Shown: one piece after another, positions 7,150 through 16,042 of the stretch
Layout: every line of letters begins with the position of its first letter
Position numbering within the stretch: position 1 is the first letter of the stretch
Source of the DNA: Tumebacillus avium
GTDB taxonomy: Bacteria > Bacillota > Bacilli > Tumebacillales > Tumebacillaceae
Direction of reading: 5' to 3'
DNA length: 64,000 nucleotides
Assembly: GCF_002162355.1 (NCBI RefSeq)
Contig: NZ_CP021434.1
Coordinates: 3,158,001-3,222,000, forward strand
Translations under genes and position numbers: made by a program
Notes under the pieces: model-generated
What the model was told of the DNA's origin: nothing
Database searches by the model: none
What the model saw: the letters and a program-made list of their open reading frames with translations, nothing else

Positions 7150-8311
7150 GAAACCGCATTATTACCTGACCTATTCGCAAAGCTTGTCCCTGATCGCCTC
7201 GACGATCATCGGTGTCGGCGTGCTGACCCTGCCGCGCTCCACCACCGCCGACGCTCATCAACACGGCTGGGTAGCGGTGCTGATCGCGCTCTTGTGCGCG
7301 ATGGCGACGGTGGTGATCATCGGCAAGCTGTGCGCCCGCTTCCCGGGAAGAACGCTGGTCGAACTGTGCCGCGAACTGCTCGGTTCGAAGAAACGACCGT
7401 GGGTCGGCAACGTGCTGGCCTTTCCGATCATCCTGCTCTACACCTTGTTTTGGCTGACCGTGACCGGTCTTGTCGCCCGCACGTTTGGCGAAGTGGTGGT
7501 CACGGCGGTGCTGGTCAACACACCGCTGGAAGTGATCGTCGGCACGATGCTCTTTTTGTGCTTTTACTTATCCTTTTTCGACAGCGAAGTGGTGGCGCGA
7601 GTCAACGAAGTGCTGTTGGTGATCATCGTCGTGCCCGTTTTGTTCATCTCGGTGTCGGCTTATCAAAACGCCAAATTCGAATACATCATGCCGCTGATTC
7701 CGACGATGCACCTGATGGGCATCGCCATGGCGATTTTGCCGGCGATGGACACCTTTTTGGGACTGGAGATCCTGCTGATGTTTAACGGCAACCTCAAGCA
7801 CGACAAAAAACTGTTGCGCTATCAGGTGTACGGCGTGTTGGTGCCGGGCATCGTCTATCTGCTGATCGTCATCGCCGGGACGATGAGCTTTGGCTATGAA
7901 GAGCTGTCGCGGCAGGCCTGGCCGACGCTGGAGCTGATCAAGTCGGTCAACGTGCCCGGACTGATCCTGGAGCGGCTGGAAGCCGTTTTTCTCGGAGTCT
8001 GGGTGGCGGCGGTGTTCACGACGGCAGGCAATTGGTTCTACTGCGCCAACTGGTCTTTCAAAAAGCTGCTTGGCATCAAAAAACCGCTCTGGACGTCCTT
8101 GTTCTGCTATGCGGCCAGCTACTTCATCGCGATGAAAGTGGCGCAGAATATCCAAGAGCTGTTTTACTATCTCGAGATGGTCGGCTACTTCGGCATCCTC
8201 GTTGCGGTGGTGCTGCCGCTCTGCTTCCTGCTGTTGGCCATCGTCCGGAAGATGGATGGCCGCGAAGCGGAGTCCGGCGGGAAGGAGGCGTCGTTGCATG
8301 AAGCGTCCTGA
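7103..8311 (+). CDS. GerB-family spore germination protein, B subunit
   Basis: A 402-aa polytopic protein of the GerAB/GerKB type (amino acid-polyamine-organocation superfamily, endospore germination permease). The start has SQSLSLIASTIIGVGVLTLPR, the substrate-site helix of the family, and about ten hydrophobic helices follow. It is the membrane subunit thought to bind the germinant. The N-terminus overlaps the A subunit and the C-terminus overlaps the lipoprotein subunit, so the three are translated as one operon. Confidence 0.92.
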   Translation: MTQQAKARPTGHRKSKKPHYYLTYSQSLSLIASTIIGVGVLTLPRSTTADAHQHGWVAVLIALLCAMATVVIIGKLCARFPGRTLVELCRELLGSKKRPWVGNVLAFPIILLYTLFWLTVTGLVARTFGEVVVTAVLVNTPLEVIVGTMLFLCFYLSFFDSEVVARVNEVLLVIIVVPVLFISVSAYQNAKFEYIMPLIPTMHLMGIAMAILPAMDTFLGLEILLMFNGNLKHDKKLLRYQVYGVLVPGIVYLLIVIAGTMSFGYEELSRQAWPTLELIKSVNVPGLILERLEAVFLGVWVAAVFTTAGNWFYCANWSFKKLLGIKKPLWTSLFCYAASYFIAMKVAQNIQELFYYLEMVGYFGILVAVVLPLCFLLLAIVRKMDGREAESGGKEASLHEAS

Positions 8312-9473
8312 CCGGATGATGCCGCTTTTGCTGCTGCTTTGCCTCCTTGCGACGCTTAGCAGCGGCTGCTGGGACCGCAAGGAGCTTGAACAGCGCACCT
8401 CGGTGGTGGCGATGGCGATCGACTTGGCGGAAAGGCAGGGAGGGGAACGGCCGATGATCAAGCTGTCGGTGCAAATCCCGATTCCGATCAAAATCACCGG
8501 TTCCGGCGGTGGCGGAGGGGAAGGCGGCAAAAGCGCGGTCAAAGTGATGAGCGCGACCGGCTTCTCGATGGCCGATGCGATGCGCAACCTGCAGTCGCGT
8601 TTAAATCAGGAGCTCTTTTACGGGCATACCCGCGTGATTGCGGTCTCGGAGCGGGTGGCACGGACCGACATGTCGGGCATCATCGACTCGCTGCGCAGAA
8701 GCCCGCAGATGCGGCGGCTCCTGTGGGTGCTGATCACGCCGGAGCAGGCGGTCGATCTGCTGCATGCCGATCCGAAGCTTGAGCAGATCCCGATCGTCTA
8801 CGTGATGGACTTGATCCAAAACGGAGCGGAGCGCGGCCGCATTCCCGACATCACGCTGGGCCGATGGTTTATCGACCGTTCATCGAGCGGGATCGAACCG
8901 ACCGCCAACTTCGTCAAGTCCAACAAGCAGGACATCAAATGGCACGGCATCGCCCTGTTTCACGATGACAAGATGGTCGGCCGGATCGAAGAGGAACAAT
9001 CATGGGCGCTCCTGCACATGCGGGACAAAGCGATCGGAGGCGACATTACGATCCCCTGCCCGGCTGCCAAACAAACCGGGTCGAACAGCGAGCGCAAATA
9101 CATCACCGCCCATCCGAAAAAAGTGCACAGCAAGTCAACGGTAGCGCCGCATCAGGGCACGTTTCGCATGGACGTCAAAATCACGGCCGAACTCGATATC
9201 GTCGAATCGATGTGCGATCTCGATTACCGCAAAAAACAGGTTGTCCAACAGATCGAAAGCGCGATCTCCACAGAGCTGGAGAAGCGGGCGCAAAAGCTGG
9301 TCGAGCTCTGCCAAAAAGAGTACAAGGTGGACGTGTTTGGCATGGGCAACAAAGTGCGGGCCAAGTACCCGCACGAATTTGAGCGTCTGAAATGGTATGA
9401 CGAATTTCCACAGACCCAGATCAACGTCAACTATGACGTGGAGATTCGCCGCGTGGGAATGAAAATGCGGTAA
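8298..9473 (+). CDS. GerC-family germination lipoprotein, C subunit
   Basis: A 391-aa lipoprotein. The basic start MKRPDRMM, hydrophobic core and lipobox LSSGC place the lipidated cysteine at residue 24, immediately followed by the hallmark WDRKELE of GerAC/GerKC proteins. The rest is the three-domain Ger(x)C architecture, including the C-terminal region with KVDVFGMGNKVRAKYP and INVNYDVEIRRVG. ATG 8298 is preceded by GAAGGAGG. It completes the A-B-C receptor operon. Confidence 0.93.
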   Translation: MKRPDRMMPLLLLLCLLATLSSGCWDRKELEQRTSVVAMAIDLAERQGGERPMIKLSVQIPIPIKITGSGGGGGEGGKSAVKVMSATGFSMADAMRNLQSRLNQELFYGHTRVIAVSERVARTDMSGIIDSLRRSPQMRRLLWVLITPEQAVDLLHADPKLEQIPIVYVMDLIQNGAERGRIPDITLGRWFIDRSSSGIEPTANFVKSNKQDIKWHGIALFHDDKMVGRIEEEQSWALLHMRDKAIGGDITIPCPAAKQTGSNSERKYITAHPKKVHSKSTVAPHQGTFRMDVKITAELDIVESMCDLDYRKKQVVQQIESAISTELEKRAQKLVELCQKEYKVDVFGMGNKVRAKYPHEFERLKWYDEFPQTQINVNYDVEIRRVGMKMR

Positions 9474-9510
9474 TGGGCGAACGCTATGACAAAAGGAGGG
9501 GAATGGTCAC

Positions 9511-9771
9511 ATGAACCACGAGGATCAAAAGATGCAGGAACGCAAAAAGTTCGATGATAAATTTGAAGAAAAATTGCACAAGCAGTATACCGATATCGAG
9601 GAAGAATATCATGCGGCCTATCCAAACACCCCGGCTCCGTGGACGATGGGCTTTCTGACCGGCCTGTTCTCGCGCTACGGACGCGGCATGCTGCTGTGGG
9701 CGCTGGTTGGTGCGGCGGTGGCGGCGGCGCTTTGGATCGCGTATATGATCATCAACCCGTTCCCCGCATAA
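9511..9771 (+). CDS. small protein with one TM segment at the end of the ger operon
   Basis: An 86-aa protein with a highly charged N-terminal half (residues 1-40, many Lys and Glu) and a predicted transmembrane helix at about residues 60-82. AAAGGAGGGG precedes the ATG. It lies 37 bases after the GerC subunit and is probably in the same transcript. I do not recognise the family. GerD/GerXD-like small accessory proteins are known with some receptors, but no homology to them is visible. Confidence 0.65.
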   Translation: MNHEDQKMQERKKFDDKFEEKLHKQYTDIEEEYHAAYPNTPAPWTMGFLTGLFSRYGRGMLLWALVGAAVAAALWIAYMIINPFPA

Positions 9772-9817
9772 ATCGGGGAGCGGGGACCCGCGGTCTTATT
9801 CTCCGGCGACCATTTGG

Positions 9818-9846
9818 TTGTCGGTTTTTTCATTTTTCATTATAAT
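9818..9846 (+). promoter_or_regulatory. sigma-A promoter of the HAD-yqxD pair
   Basis: TTGTCG (9818-9823) and consensus TATAAT (9841-9846) with a 17-base spacer, about 30 bases before the start codon. Confidence 0.7.
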
Positions 9847-9877
9847 GGTAGAACCTATCGAAAGGAGGGGACGCAGC

Positions 9878-10651
9878 ATGGAGCAGCATCTGTTGTTTGA
9901 CCTCGATGATACTTTGATTCACTGCAATCGTTTTTTTAATGAGGCTCGCGATGAATTTTTCGCTGCCATGGCCGATTTCTTTCGAGACTTCCCGCTCGAT
10001 TTGCGGATGGTCGATGAGACGCAGCACAACATCGATCTGTCCGGCATCGTGCAGCACGGTTTGGGCAAAGACCGCTTTCCGGAATCGCTGGTCGCCACGT
10101 ACCGCCTGATGTGCGACAAGCATGGCAAGAAACCGAGCGAACGGGAAGAAAAAGAGCTGTTGTCGATCGGCTACGGCGTGTACGTCAAACCGGTCGAGAT
10201 GTACCCGCACGCGCATGAGACGCTGCTGAACTTGAAAAATGAAGGGCATGAGCTCTATCTTTACACCGGCGGCGATCAGGAGATCCAAACGTCGAAAGTG
10301 TTGCGGGCAGGACTGGATGACATTTTCCCGGCGAACCGCCGCTTTATCTCCGAGCATAAGAACCGCGACGTTTTGCAAAACATCCTCACCGCCAACAACT
10401 TGAGCCGTGAACACACGTGGATGATCGGCAACTCGGCGCGCAACGACATCCGTCCGGCGCTGGAAGAAGGCATTCATGCGATCCATCTGCCCGACAAAGG
10501 GGGCTGGGCGTTCGACCATGCTGACCTGAACGTGCCGGTGATCGGCAACAAGTTCCACACGCTGGAGACGATTCAGCATGTGCCGCACGTGATCAAAAGC
10601 TTCGTCGAAGAAGTGAAGGAGAAGTCCGGCAGCGGTCAGAAGCGGTCATGA
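9878..10651 (+). CDS. HAD-superfamily hydrolase
   Basis: A 257-aa phosphatase-like protein. HAD motif I is FDLDDTLIHC at residues 8-17, with both nucleophile and acid/base aspartates. Motif II is in LYLYTGG (about residue 127), the conserved lysine is in the SEHKNRD segment, and motif IV is MIGNSARNDIRPALEEG. The C1-type helical cap between motifs I and II fits a small phosphorylated metabolite as substrate; none can be named. ATG 9878 follows AAAGGAGGGG. The end overlaps yqxD by 4 bases. Confidence 0.85.
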   Translation: MEQHLLFDLDDTLIHCNRFFNEARDEFFAAMADFFRDFPLDLRMVDETQHNIDLSGIVQHGLGKDRFPESLVATYRLMCDKHGKKPSEREEKELLSIGYGVYVKPVEMYPHAHETLLNLKNEGHELYLYTGGDQEIQTSKVLRAGLDDIFPANRRFISEHKNRDVLQNILTANNLSREHTWMIGNSARNDIRPALEEGIHAIHLPDKGGWAFDHADLNVPVIGNKFHTLETIQHVPHVIKSFVEEVKEKSGSGQKRS

Positions 10652-11103
10652 CGATCTGGATCGACGGTGACGGCTGCCCGAAAGGCGCCGTCCGTTCGAC
10701 GGTTGACGAAGGTAAGCGTCGCGGCATCAAAGTGGTGCTGGTGACAAACATCCACCATGAGACGCAGGCCGAGCACCGCCTTGTCGTCGACGGGAGCGCA
10801 CAGGCGGTCGACCTGGCCATCGCCAACCGGATGCAAAAAGGCGATCTTGTGATCACACAGGACATCGGCCTCTCTGCGCTGGTGCTGAGCAGGCAAGGCT
10901 ATGCCTTGTCGGTGACCGGGCAGGAATACAAGAGCGACGACATGGGGCTGATCCTCGAACTGCGCGAAGCAGCCGCCAAGCACCGCCGGGGCGGCGGGCG
11001 CACCAAAGGGCCGAAAAAGCGGACCCAACAGGATGAAGAGCGTTTTTTGCAAGCGCTCCGGGACCTGCTCGACCGCATCGGCGCGACAACCGAAAATGGG
11101 TAA
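10648..11103 (+). CDS. YaiI/YqxD family (DUF188) protein
   Basis: A 151-aa protein of the DUF188 family. Visible family elements are IWIDGDGCP at the N-terminus, VVLVTNIHH, QAVDLAIANRMQKGDLVITQDIGLSALVLSRQGYAL, and a basic tail with RRGGGRTKGPKKR. The acidic cluster and fold resemble PIN/NYN-type nucleases, so RNA or DNA cleavage has been suggested for such proteins; that is inference. It overlaps the HAD gene by ATGA. Confidence 0.88.
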   Translation: MTIWIDGDGCPKGAVRSTVDEGKRRGIKVVLVTNIHHETQAEHRLVVDGSAQAVDLAIANRMQKGDLVITQDIGLSALVLSRQGYALSVTGQEYKSDDMGLILELREAAAKHRRGGGRTKGPKKRTQQDEERFLQALRDLLDRIGATTENG

Positions 11104-11150
11104 ACGAAAACTCTGGCAGAGGCAGGCCGGGGTTTTTTGTTTGCCCTTTT

Positions 11151-11193
11151 TTGCTGTCTGTACTCTGTCTGTATTCTGTCCGTACTCTATGAA
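11151..11193 (+). repeat. 11-bp periodic imperfect repeat upstream of spoIIIAA
   Basis: Imperfect units beginning TACTCTGTCTG, TATTCTGTCCG and TACTCTATGAA follow each other with an 11-base period, preceded by a partial copy. One unit per helical turn could form a protein-binding array, but no factor is recognised. Confidence 0.4.
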
Positions 11194-11223
11194 TAAGTTT
11201 TGGGAGATTTGCATGACTTGTTG

Positions 11224-11253
11224 GTATATCGGTAGGACATGGCTCATAGAGAT
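11224..11253 (+). promoter_or_regulatory. candidate sigma-E promoter of the spoIIIA operon
   Basis: GTATAT (11224-11229) and CATAGAGAT (11245-11253) with a 15-base gap resemble the sigma-E -35 (ATA core) and -10 (CATA) elements. The operon is known to be sigma-E dependent in Bacillus subtilis; the site itself is inferred. Confidence 0.45.
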
Positions 11254-11289
11254 GAAGTATCAACGCGATAGGACAGGGGTGAGAGAAAG

Positions 11290-12309
11290 ATGATCTTACG
11301 AACCATCCCGGGCACAGGCGACATCTTGAGCGTTATTCGCGAACAGATCGCCCCCGTGCTGCCCGTGCGCATCCGGCAGGCGCTGCTGAGCATGCCTGGT
11401 GAGGTGCTTCACCAGTTGGAAGAGATCAGGCTGCGGCTGGGCCGGCCTTTGCAGATATTATCTGGCGGCAAGGACGGGTTCCTCTCCATGCAGGGAAAAG
11501 TGATCCCGGAGCCAGAGGCGGGAGACCCGCTCACCGAAGAGGACTTGGCGCAGACGTTAAACCTGATGAGCGGTTCGTCCTTGTACGCGCTGGAAGAGGA
11601 ACTGCGGCGCGGTTACATCACGATCCAAGGCGGACACCGCGTCGGCATCGCCGGACGAACGCTGCTCGACGGCGGCGGTAAGGTGCGGGGCATGAAAGAG
11701 ATCGCCGCCTTCAACATCCGCATCGCCCGCGACGTGAAACACGCGGCCGACGGGGTGGCGCACCTGCTCATCGACTCTGCCGCCTATCGCCTGCACAACA
11801 CGCTGCTCATCTCGCCGCCGCAATGCGGGAAAACGACGCTCTTGCGCGACCTCGCCCGCAAAATTTCGCAAGGGACGCTGCATCCGAAGATCGCCGGACA
11901 AAAAGTCGGCATCGTCGACGAACGCTCCGAGATCGCCGCTTCCTGGCACGGTTCGCCGCAGCATGACCTCGGGCCGCGCACCGATGTGCTCGACGCCTGC
12001 CCGAAAGCGGAAGGGATGGCGATGATGATCCGCTCGATGTCGCCGCAAGTGCTGGTCACCGACGAAATCGGACGGGCTGAAGACGGACATGCGCTGCTCG
12101 AAGCGATCCACGCCGGGGTCACGGTGATCACCACCGCCCACGGGTTTGGGATGCATGAAGTGCGCACCCGCCCTTTGCTGCGGCAACTGTTCGAACTTGG
12201 CGCCTTCTCCCGCTACATCGTCCTCTCCCGCCGCCGCGGGCCGTGCACGATCGAAGGCGTGTATGACCGGACAGGCGACCCCATCCAAACAAGAGGCGAT
12301 GCCCCATGA
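11290..12309 (+). CDS. spoIIIAA: stage III sporulation protein AA, ATPase
   Basis: A 339-aa cytosolic ATPase of the SpoIIIA-SpoIIQ feeding-tube complex, related to type II/IV secretion ATPases. It has Walker A (PPQCGKTTLLRD, about residues 177-188), the VDERSEIA segment, and the C-terminal VLVTDEIGRAEDG (Walker B) with TTAHG. It works in the mother cell to support the sigma-G stage in the forespore. It is first of eight complete spoIIIA genes and overlaps spoIIIAB by 4 bases. Length is close to that of B. subtilis SpoIIIAA (about 307 aa). Confidence 0.96.
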   Translation: MILRTIPGTGDILSVIREQIAPVLPVRIRQALLSMPGEVLHQLEEIRLRLGRPLQILSGGKDGFLSMQGKVIPEPEAGDPLTEEDLAQTLNLMSGSSLYALEEELRRGYITIQGGHRVGIAGRTLLDGGGKVRGMKEIAAFNIRIARDVKHAADGVAHLLIDSAAYRLHNTLLISPPQCGKTTLLRDLARKISQGTLHPKIAGQKVGIVDERSEIAASWHGSPQHDLGPRTDVLDACPKAEGMAMMIRSMSPQVLVTDEIGRAEDGHALLEAIHAGVTVITTAHGFGMHEVRTRPLLRQLFELGAFSRYIVLSRRRGPCTIEGVYDRTGDPIQTRGDAP

Positions 12310-12824
12310 TCAAGATCTTGGGAAGCGTGATCATCCTGCTCGTCGCCACGCTCTTTGGCTTTCGGATGGCCAACCGCTATGCGGAGCGCTCCAAGCAGCT
12401 GCGGCTGTTCATCACCGCGCTGAAAATTTTGGAGACGGAGATCTTGTACGCGGCGACCCCGCTGTCGGAAGCGGCGTCGAAAATCGGAGAACGAATCCAA
12501 GGGCCGGTTGGGACATTTTTCGCCGAGCTTGGACATAAGCTTCGTGAAGGACAGGGTGTTACCGCCGGGGAGATTTGGCGCGAGACGCTGGCAGCGCACC
12601 ACACGAGCCTTCGTTTAAAGGAAGGCGACCGCGACGTGCTGCACAGCTTCGGCCGGACGCTCGGCATCTCCGACCGCCAGGACCAGATCAAACACATTCA
12701 GCTCGCCGTCGCGCACCTTGGCACCGAAGAGCAGGACGCGCGCGCAGAGCAGTCCAAGAACGAGAAGATGTGGCGGTATCTGGGGGCGCTGATGGGGCTG
12801 ACACTCGTGATTCTCTTGTATTGA
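12306..12824 (+). CDS. spoIIIAB: stage III sporulation protein AB
   Basis: A 172-aa protein with an N-terminal membrane helix (about residues 5-20), a helical GspF-like cytoplasmic domain (SKQLRLFITALKILETEI) and a C-terminal membrane helix (ALMGLTLVILLY). Its fold resembles the platform protein of type II secretion systems. It lies between spoIIIAA (4-base overlap) and spoIIIAC (12-base gap). The length matches the family. Confidence 0.95.
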   Translation: MIKILGSVIILLVATLFGFRMANRYAERSKQLRLFITALKILETEILYAATPLSEAASKIGERIQGPVGTFFAELGHKLREGQGVTAGEIWRETLAAHHTSLRLKEGDRDVLHSFGRTLGISDRQDQIKHIQLAVAHLGTEEQDARAEQSKNEKMWRYLGALMGLTLVILLY

Positions 12825-12836
12825 GGAGGGACGGCC

Positions 12837-13040
12837 ATGAACTCAGACGTGAACACCATCTTTTTTATCGCCGGGATCGGCATCCTGACTGCAGTCATCC
12901 ACACGGTGCTCAAGCAGTCCGGCAAAGAGGAGTTCGCACACTGGGCGACACTCACCGGCTTTATCGTCATCATGCTCACCGTGATCACGTACATCAGCGA
13001 TCTGTTCGATAAGGTGCGCAACGTGTTTCTAATGAACTAA
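12837..13040 (+). CDS. spoIIIAC: stage III sporulation protein AC
   Basis: A 67-aa protein with two hydrophobic helices (about residues 6-22 and 36-54). VNTIFFIAGIGIL and GKEEFAHWATLTGFI are typical SpoIIIAC segments. It is a small integral-membrane subunit of the feeding-tube complex, found with SpoIIIAD. Confidence 0.94.
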   Translation: MNSDVNTIFFIAGIGILTAVIHTVLKQSGKEEFAHWATLTGFIVIMLTVITYISDLFDKVRNVFLMN

Positions 13041-13071
13041 CGCAGGCGGCTGCAGAAAGGGTACGACAGAC

Positions 13072-13461
13072 ATGGAAATCATCCAAATCGTAGGGCTTGG
13101 ACTGGCCGCCACCATTTTGATCGTCGTGCTCAGGGGGCAATCTCCCCAAACCGCTTTTCTGATCTCGCTTGTCACCGGGGTTTTCATCTTCATCTTTTTG
13201 CTCGACAAAATCGGACTTGTCATCCACCTGCTGGAGCGATTGTCCGTTGCGGCCGGCGTGGAGATGATCTTTTTGCAGACGATCTTAAAAATTATCGGAA
13301 TCGCCTACATCGCCGAATTTGGCGCACAGATCGCCAAAGACTCCGGCGAAGGCGCGATCGCATCAAAGATCGAGCTGGCAGGGAAAATCCTGATTCTCGT
13401 GCTCGCACTGCCGATCATCCAGCGCATCATCGAGCTGGTGATGGGGCTTCTGCCCAGTTGA
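13072..13461 (+). CDS. spoIIIAD: stage III sporulation protein AD
   Basis: A 129-aa integral-membrane protein with four hydrophobic segments. Family features include ILKIIGIAYIAEFGAQIAKDSGEGAIASKIELAGKI in the middle (about residues 70-105) and a C-terminal helix LALPIIQRIIELV. It shares the SpoIIIAC-like fold, as in other sporeformers, and ends just before spoIIIAE. Confidence 0.95.
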   Translation: MEIIQIVGLGLAATILIVVLRGQSPQTAFLISLVTGVFIFIFLLDKIGLVIHLLERLSVAAGVEMIFLQTILKIIGIAYIAEFGAQIAKDSGEGAIASKIELAGKILILVLALPIIQRIIELVMGLLPS

Positions 13462-13478
13462 GAAAGGGGGGTGAGGCG

Positions 13479-14732
13479 ATGCCCAAACGGTTTTACCACC
13501 TGATGTTCTTGTTAGCGCTCCTGATCGCGGCCAGTTTCGGCTCCCTCACCGCGCATGCGGAGGGGACCTCGCCGCCTGCCGCCGGCATTCCGCAGGTGCA
13601 GACGGACGGAGGCACCCCCGGCGCGCCGGGCAGCCAGATCACCGATCCGCTGGTGGAGCAGCAGATGAAAGAGCTCGATCTGCACGAATTTGATCAGTTT
13701 TTAGAAGAATTGACCGAAGAGTACCGCGAGTATCTGCCGCCGGAGATCAAAGGACATTTTCTCGAGCTGATCCTGCAAGGGGAGCTTGGCGTCGTGTTCA
13801 AAGGCGTGCTGATGGGACTGCTCAAATTCCTGTTTCACGAGCTGTTCCTCAACTCCAGGCTGCTCGGGACGATCCTGGTGCTCGCCGTGTTCGCCGCCCT
13901 GCTCGAATCGATGCAGACGGCGTTTGAAGCGAACAACGTCTCCAAGATCGCCCATGCGATCTGCTTCCTGGTCCTGATGATCCTCGCTGTGCAGTCTTTC
14001 GCCGCTGCCACGTCGTATGCGAAAGACGCGATTCAAACGATGGTCGATTTTATGATCGCTTCCATCCCGATGTACCTCGCCTTGCTCGCCGCGACGGGCG
14101 GCCTGGCGTCGGCGGCGATGATCCACCCCTTGATCGTGTTTTTGATCAACGTGATCGGTGACCTGATCATGTACGTGGTCTTCCCGCTGATCTTCTTCTC
14201 CGCCATCCTCACCCTGGTCAGTCAGATCTCCAGCCGCTATCAGGTGACGCAGCTTGCCAACCTTTTGCGCGGCACCGCCGTCTGGGTGCTCGGCGTGTTC
14301 TTCACGATCTTCCTCGGCGTCGTGTCGGTGCAAGGCGCGGCCGGCGCGGTGGCGGACGGCGTGTCGATCAAGGCGGCGAAATACGTCTCCTCCAACTTCG
14401 TGCCGGTGGTCGGGAAATTGTTCTCCGACGCGGCCGACACGGTGGTTGGCGCTTCGCTGATCTTGAAAAACGCCCTCGGCGTGACCGGTGCGGCGGTCGT
14501 GCTCCTGATCTGCGCGTTCCCCGCCTTGAAAGTGCTCTCGCTCGCCTTGATCTACAATGTCTCGGCGGCGCTGATGCAGCCGTTGGGCGACTCGCCGATC
14601 ATCCGCTGCCTCTCCACGATCGGCAAAAGCTTGATTCTGGTGTTCGCCGCGCTCGCCACGGTCGGCTTCATGTTCTTCCTCGCCATCACCGTGATCATCG
14701 CCGCGAGCAATCTCTCGGTGATGGTGAGGTGA
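13479..14732 (+). CDS. spoIIIAE: stage III sporulation protein AE
   Basis: A 417-aa polytopic protein with a cleavable-looking signal sequence (MPKRFYHLMFLLALLIAASF, then AHAEG), a Pro/Gly-rich linker, an acidic helical segment and about eight membrane helices. FMIASIPMYLALLAATGG and the SNFVPVVGKLFSDAADTVVGAS region are family hallmarks. ATG 13479 is preceded by AAGGGGGGTGAGG, better than TTG 13458. The large antisense frame opposite this gene is a codon-bias shadow. Confidence 0.94.
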   Translation: MPKRFYHLMFLLALLIAASFGSLTAHAEGTSPPAAGIPQVQTDGGTPGAPGSQITDPLVEQQMKELDLHEFDQFLEELTEEYREYLPPEIKGHFLELILQGELGVVFKGVLMGLLKFLFHELFLNSRLLGTILVLAVFAALLESMQTAFEANNVSKIAHAICFLVLMILAVQSFAAATSYAKDAIQTMVDFMIASIPMYLALLAATGGLASAAMIHPLIVFLINVIGDLIMYVVFPLIFFSAILTLVSQISSRYQVTQLANLLRGTAVWVLGVFFTIFLGVVSVQGAAGAVADGVSIKAAKYVSSNFVPVVGKLFSDAADTVVGASLILKNALGVTGAAVVLLICAFPALKVLSLALIYNVSAALMQPLGDSPIIRCLSTIGKSLILVFAALATVGFMFFLAITVIIAASNLSVMVR

Positions 14733-14739
14733 TGCCAAG

Positions 14740-15396
14740 ATGATGGAGTTCCTGAGCGAGTGGATGCGGGGATTGATCCTGATCATCTTCCTGGCGGTCG
14801 TGCTCGACATGATCTTGCCGAACAACGCCATGCAGCGCTATGTGAAGCTGGTGATGGGCCTGCTGATCATCCTGCTGATGCTAAGCCCCGTGCTCAAGCT
14901 GTACGGCACCTCGGTCTACGAGCTTGATTTTGCCCTCGACAAGTTTCTTACCAAAGAAGGCGTCGGCAATTTGAAAAGCATCGACGAGATCACGGCGCAA
15001 GGGCAGCGGCTGCAAGAGCAGCAGGCCAGCACCACCGTCGAACAGTGGAAAGCGATGGTTTCGGAAAATGTGAAGCAGACGGTCGAACACGGATACGGGG
15101 TGACGGTCGACTCGGTGGAGATGCGCGTGACACAAGACGCAGAAGGCCAGCCGACCGCCATCGAGTATCTCGCGGTGATCGTCATGCCGAAGCCGGAAGC
15201 GGGCACAGGCGCAGCGAAGCCTGTCGAAGCAGTCGAGCCGGTCATCATCGGCGGAGGCGATGCAAATGAGTTGCAAAAGCCGCCGCCCAAGGTGAACAAC
15301 GAGACGACCAATGCGATCTTGCAGCAGCTGTCCACCGAGTTCCAACTGCCGAAGTCGAGTATCAGCGTGATCTGGCAAGAAGCGCAGGGGAGGTGA
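14740..15396 (+). CDS. spoIIIAF: stage III sporulation protein AF
   Basis: A 218-aa protein with two N-terminal membrane helices (about residues 8-24 and 34-52) and a C-terminal soluble domain exposed to the intermembrane space, with a ring-building-motif fold in the family. The QTVEHGYGVTVDSVEMRV segment and the C-terminal STEFQLPKSSISVIWQ fit SpoIIIAF. It is spaced 7 bases after spoIIIAE and 4 before spoIIIAG. Confidence 0.92.
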   Translation: MMEFLSEWMRGLILIIFLAVVLDMILPNNAMQRYVKLVMGLLIILLMLSPVLKLYGTSVYELDFALDKFLTKEGVGNLKSIDEITAQGQRLQEQQASTTVEQWKAMVSENVKQTVEHGYGVTVDSVEMRVTQDAEGQPTAIEYLAVIVMPKPEAGTGAAKPVEAVEPVIIGGGDANELQKPPPKVNNETTNAILQQLSTEFQLPKSSISVIWQEAQGR

Positions 15397-15400
15397 GGAG

Positions 15401-15997
15401 ATGGAAAAAGAAAACATGCAGACCCGCATGCAGAACCTGATAAAAAACAAAAAAATGCTGATCCTCTTAGGCGGTCTTGGCGTCCTGCTGGTGCTAAACC
15501 CGCTGGCCTGGTTCCAAAGCGCGCCGAACACCGCGCAGCTCCAAGCCGGGCAGGGCGCCGAAGCGGGCCAGGTCGTCAACAACTCCAACCCCGGCGACAT
15601 GGGGCAATATGAGCAGGTCGTCGAAACGGAGCTGACCGACATCCTGAACATGGTCACCGGCGTCACCGACGCTACGGTGATGGTGACGATCGACTCCAGC
15701 GAAGAGGTGATCTACGCCGAGAACCTGCAGGAGAACCGCCAGACCACCAACGAAAACGACACCAAAGGCGGTACCCGCGGCATCACCCAATATGACAAAA
15801 ACGGCCAGCTGGTGCTGACCCGCGAAAGCGGGGTCGAACAGCCGGTGGTGGTGAAGACGATCAAACCCCGCGTGCGCGGCGTGGTCGTTGTCGCCAAAGG
15901 CGCCGAAGAGATCAAAACCGTAGCGTTGATCAAGGAAGCCGTCCAGCGAGCGCTGGAGGTGCCTCCACATAAAATCTCAGTTTTGCCGAAGAAATAA
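15401..15997 (+). CDS. spoIIIAG: stage III sporulation protein AG
   Basis: A 198-aa protein with one N-terminal membrane helix (about residues 18-34) and an extracytoplasmic ring-building domain. The conserved block ELTDILNMVTGVTDATVMVTIDSSEE and the later IKPRVRGVVVVAKGAEEIKTVALIKEAVQRAL identify SpoIIIAG, which forms the large ring of the feeding-tube channel. It is slightly shorter than the B. subtilis protein (229 aa). Confidence 0.95.
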   Translation: MEKENMQTRMQNLIKNKKMLILLGGLGVLLVLNPLAWFQSAPNTAQLQAGQGAEAGQVVNNSNPGDMGQYEQVVETELTDILNMVTGVTDATVMVTIDSSEEVIYAENLQENRQTTNENDTKGGTRGITQYDKNGQLVLTRESGVEQPVVVKTIKPRVRGVVVVAKGAEEIKTVALIKEAVQRALEVPPHKISVLPKK

Positions 15998-16042
15998 CGA
16001 ACTCAAAAATTCATTTGGTGAACTCTAAGGAGGAATTTTACA

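Noticed and set aside
13701..14831. 376-aa minus-strand frame
   Set aside because: It is a high-GC shadow of spoIIIAE, rich in His, Arg and Gln and without initiation signals.
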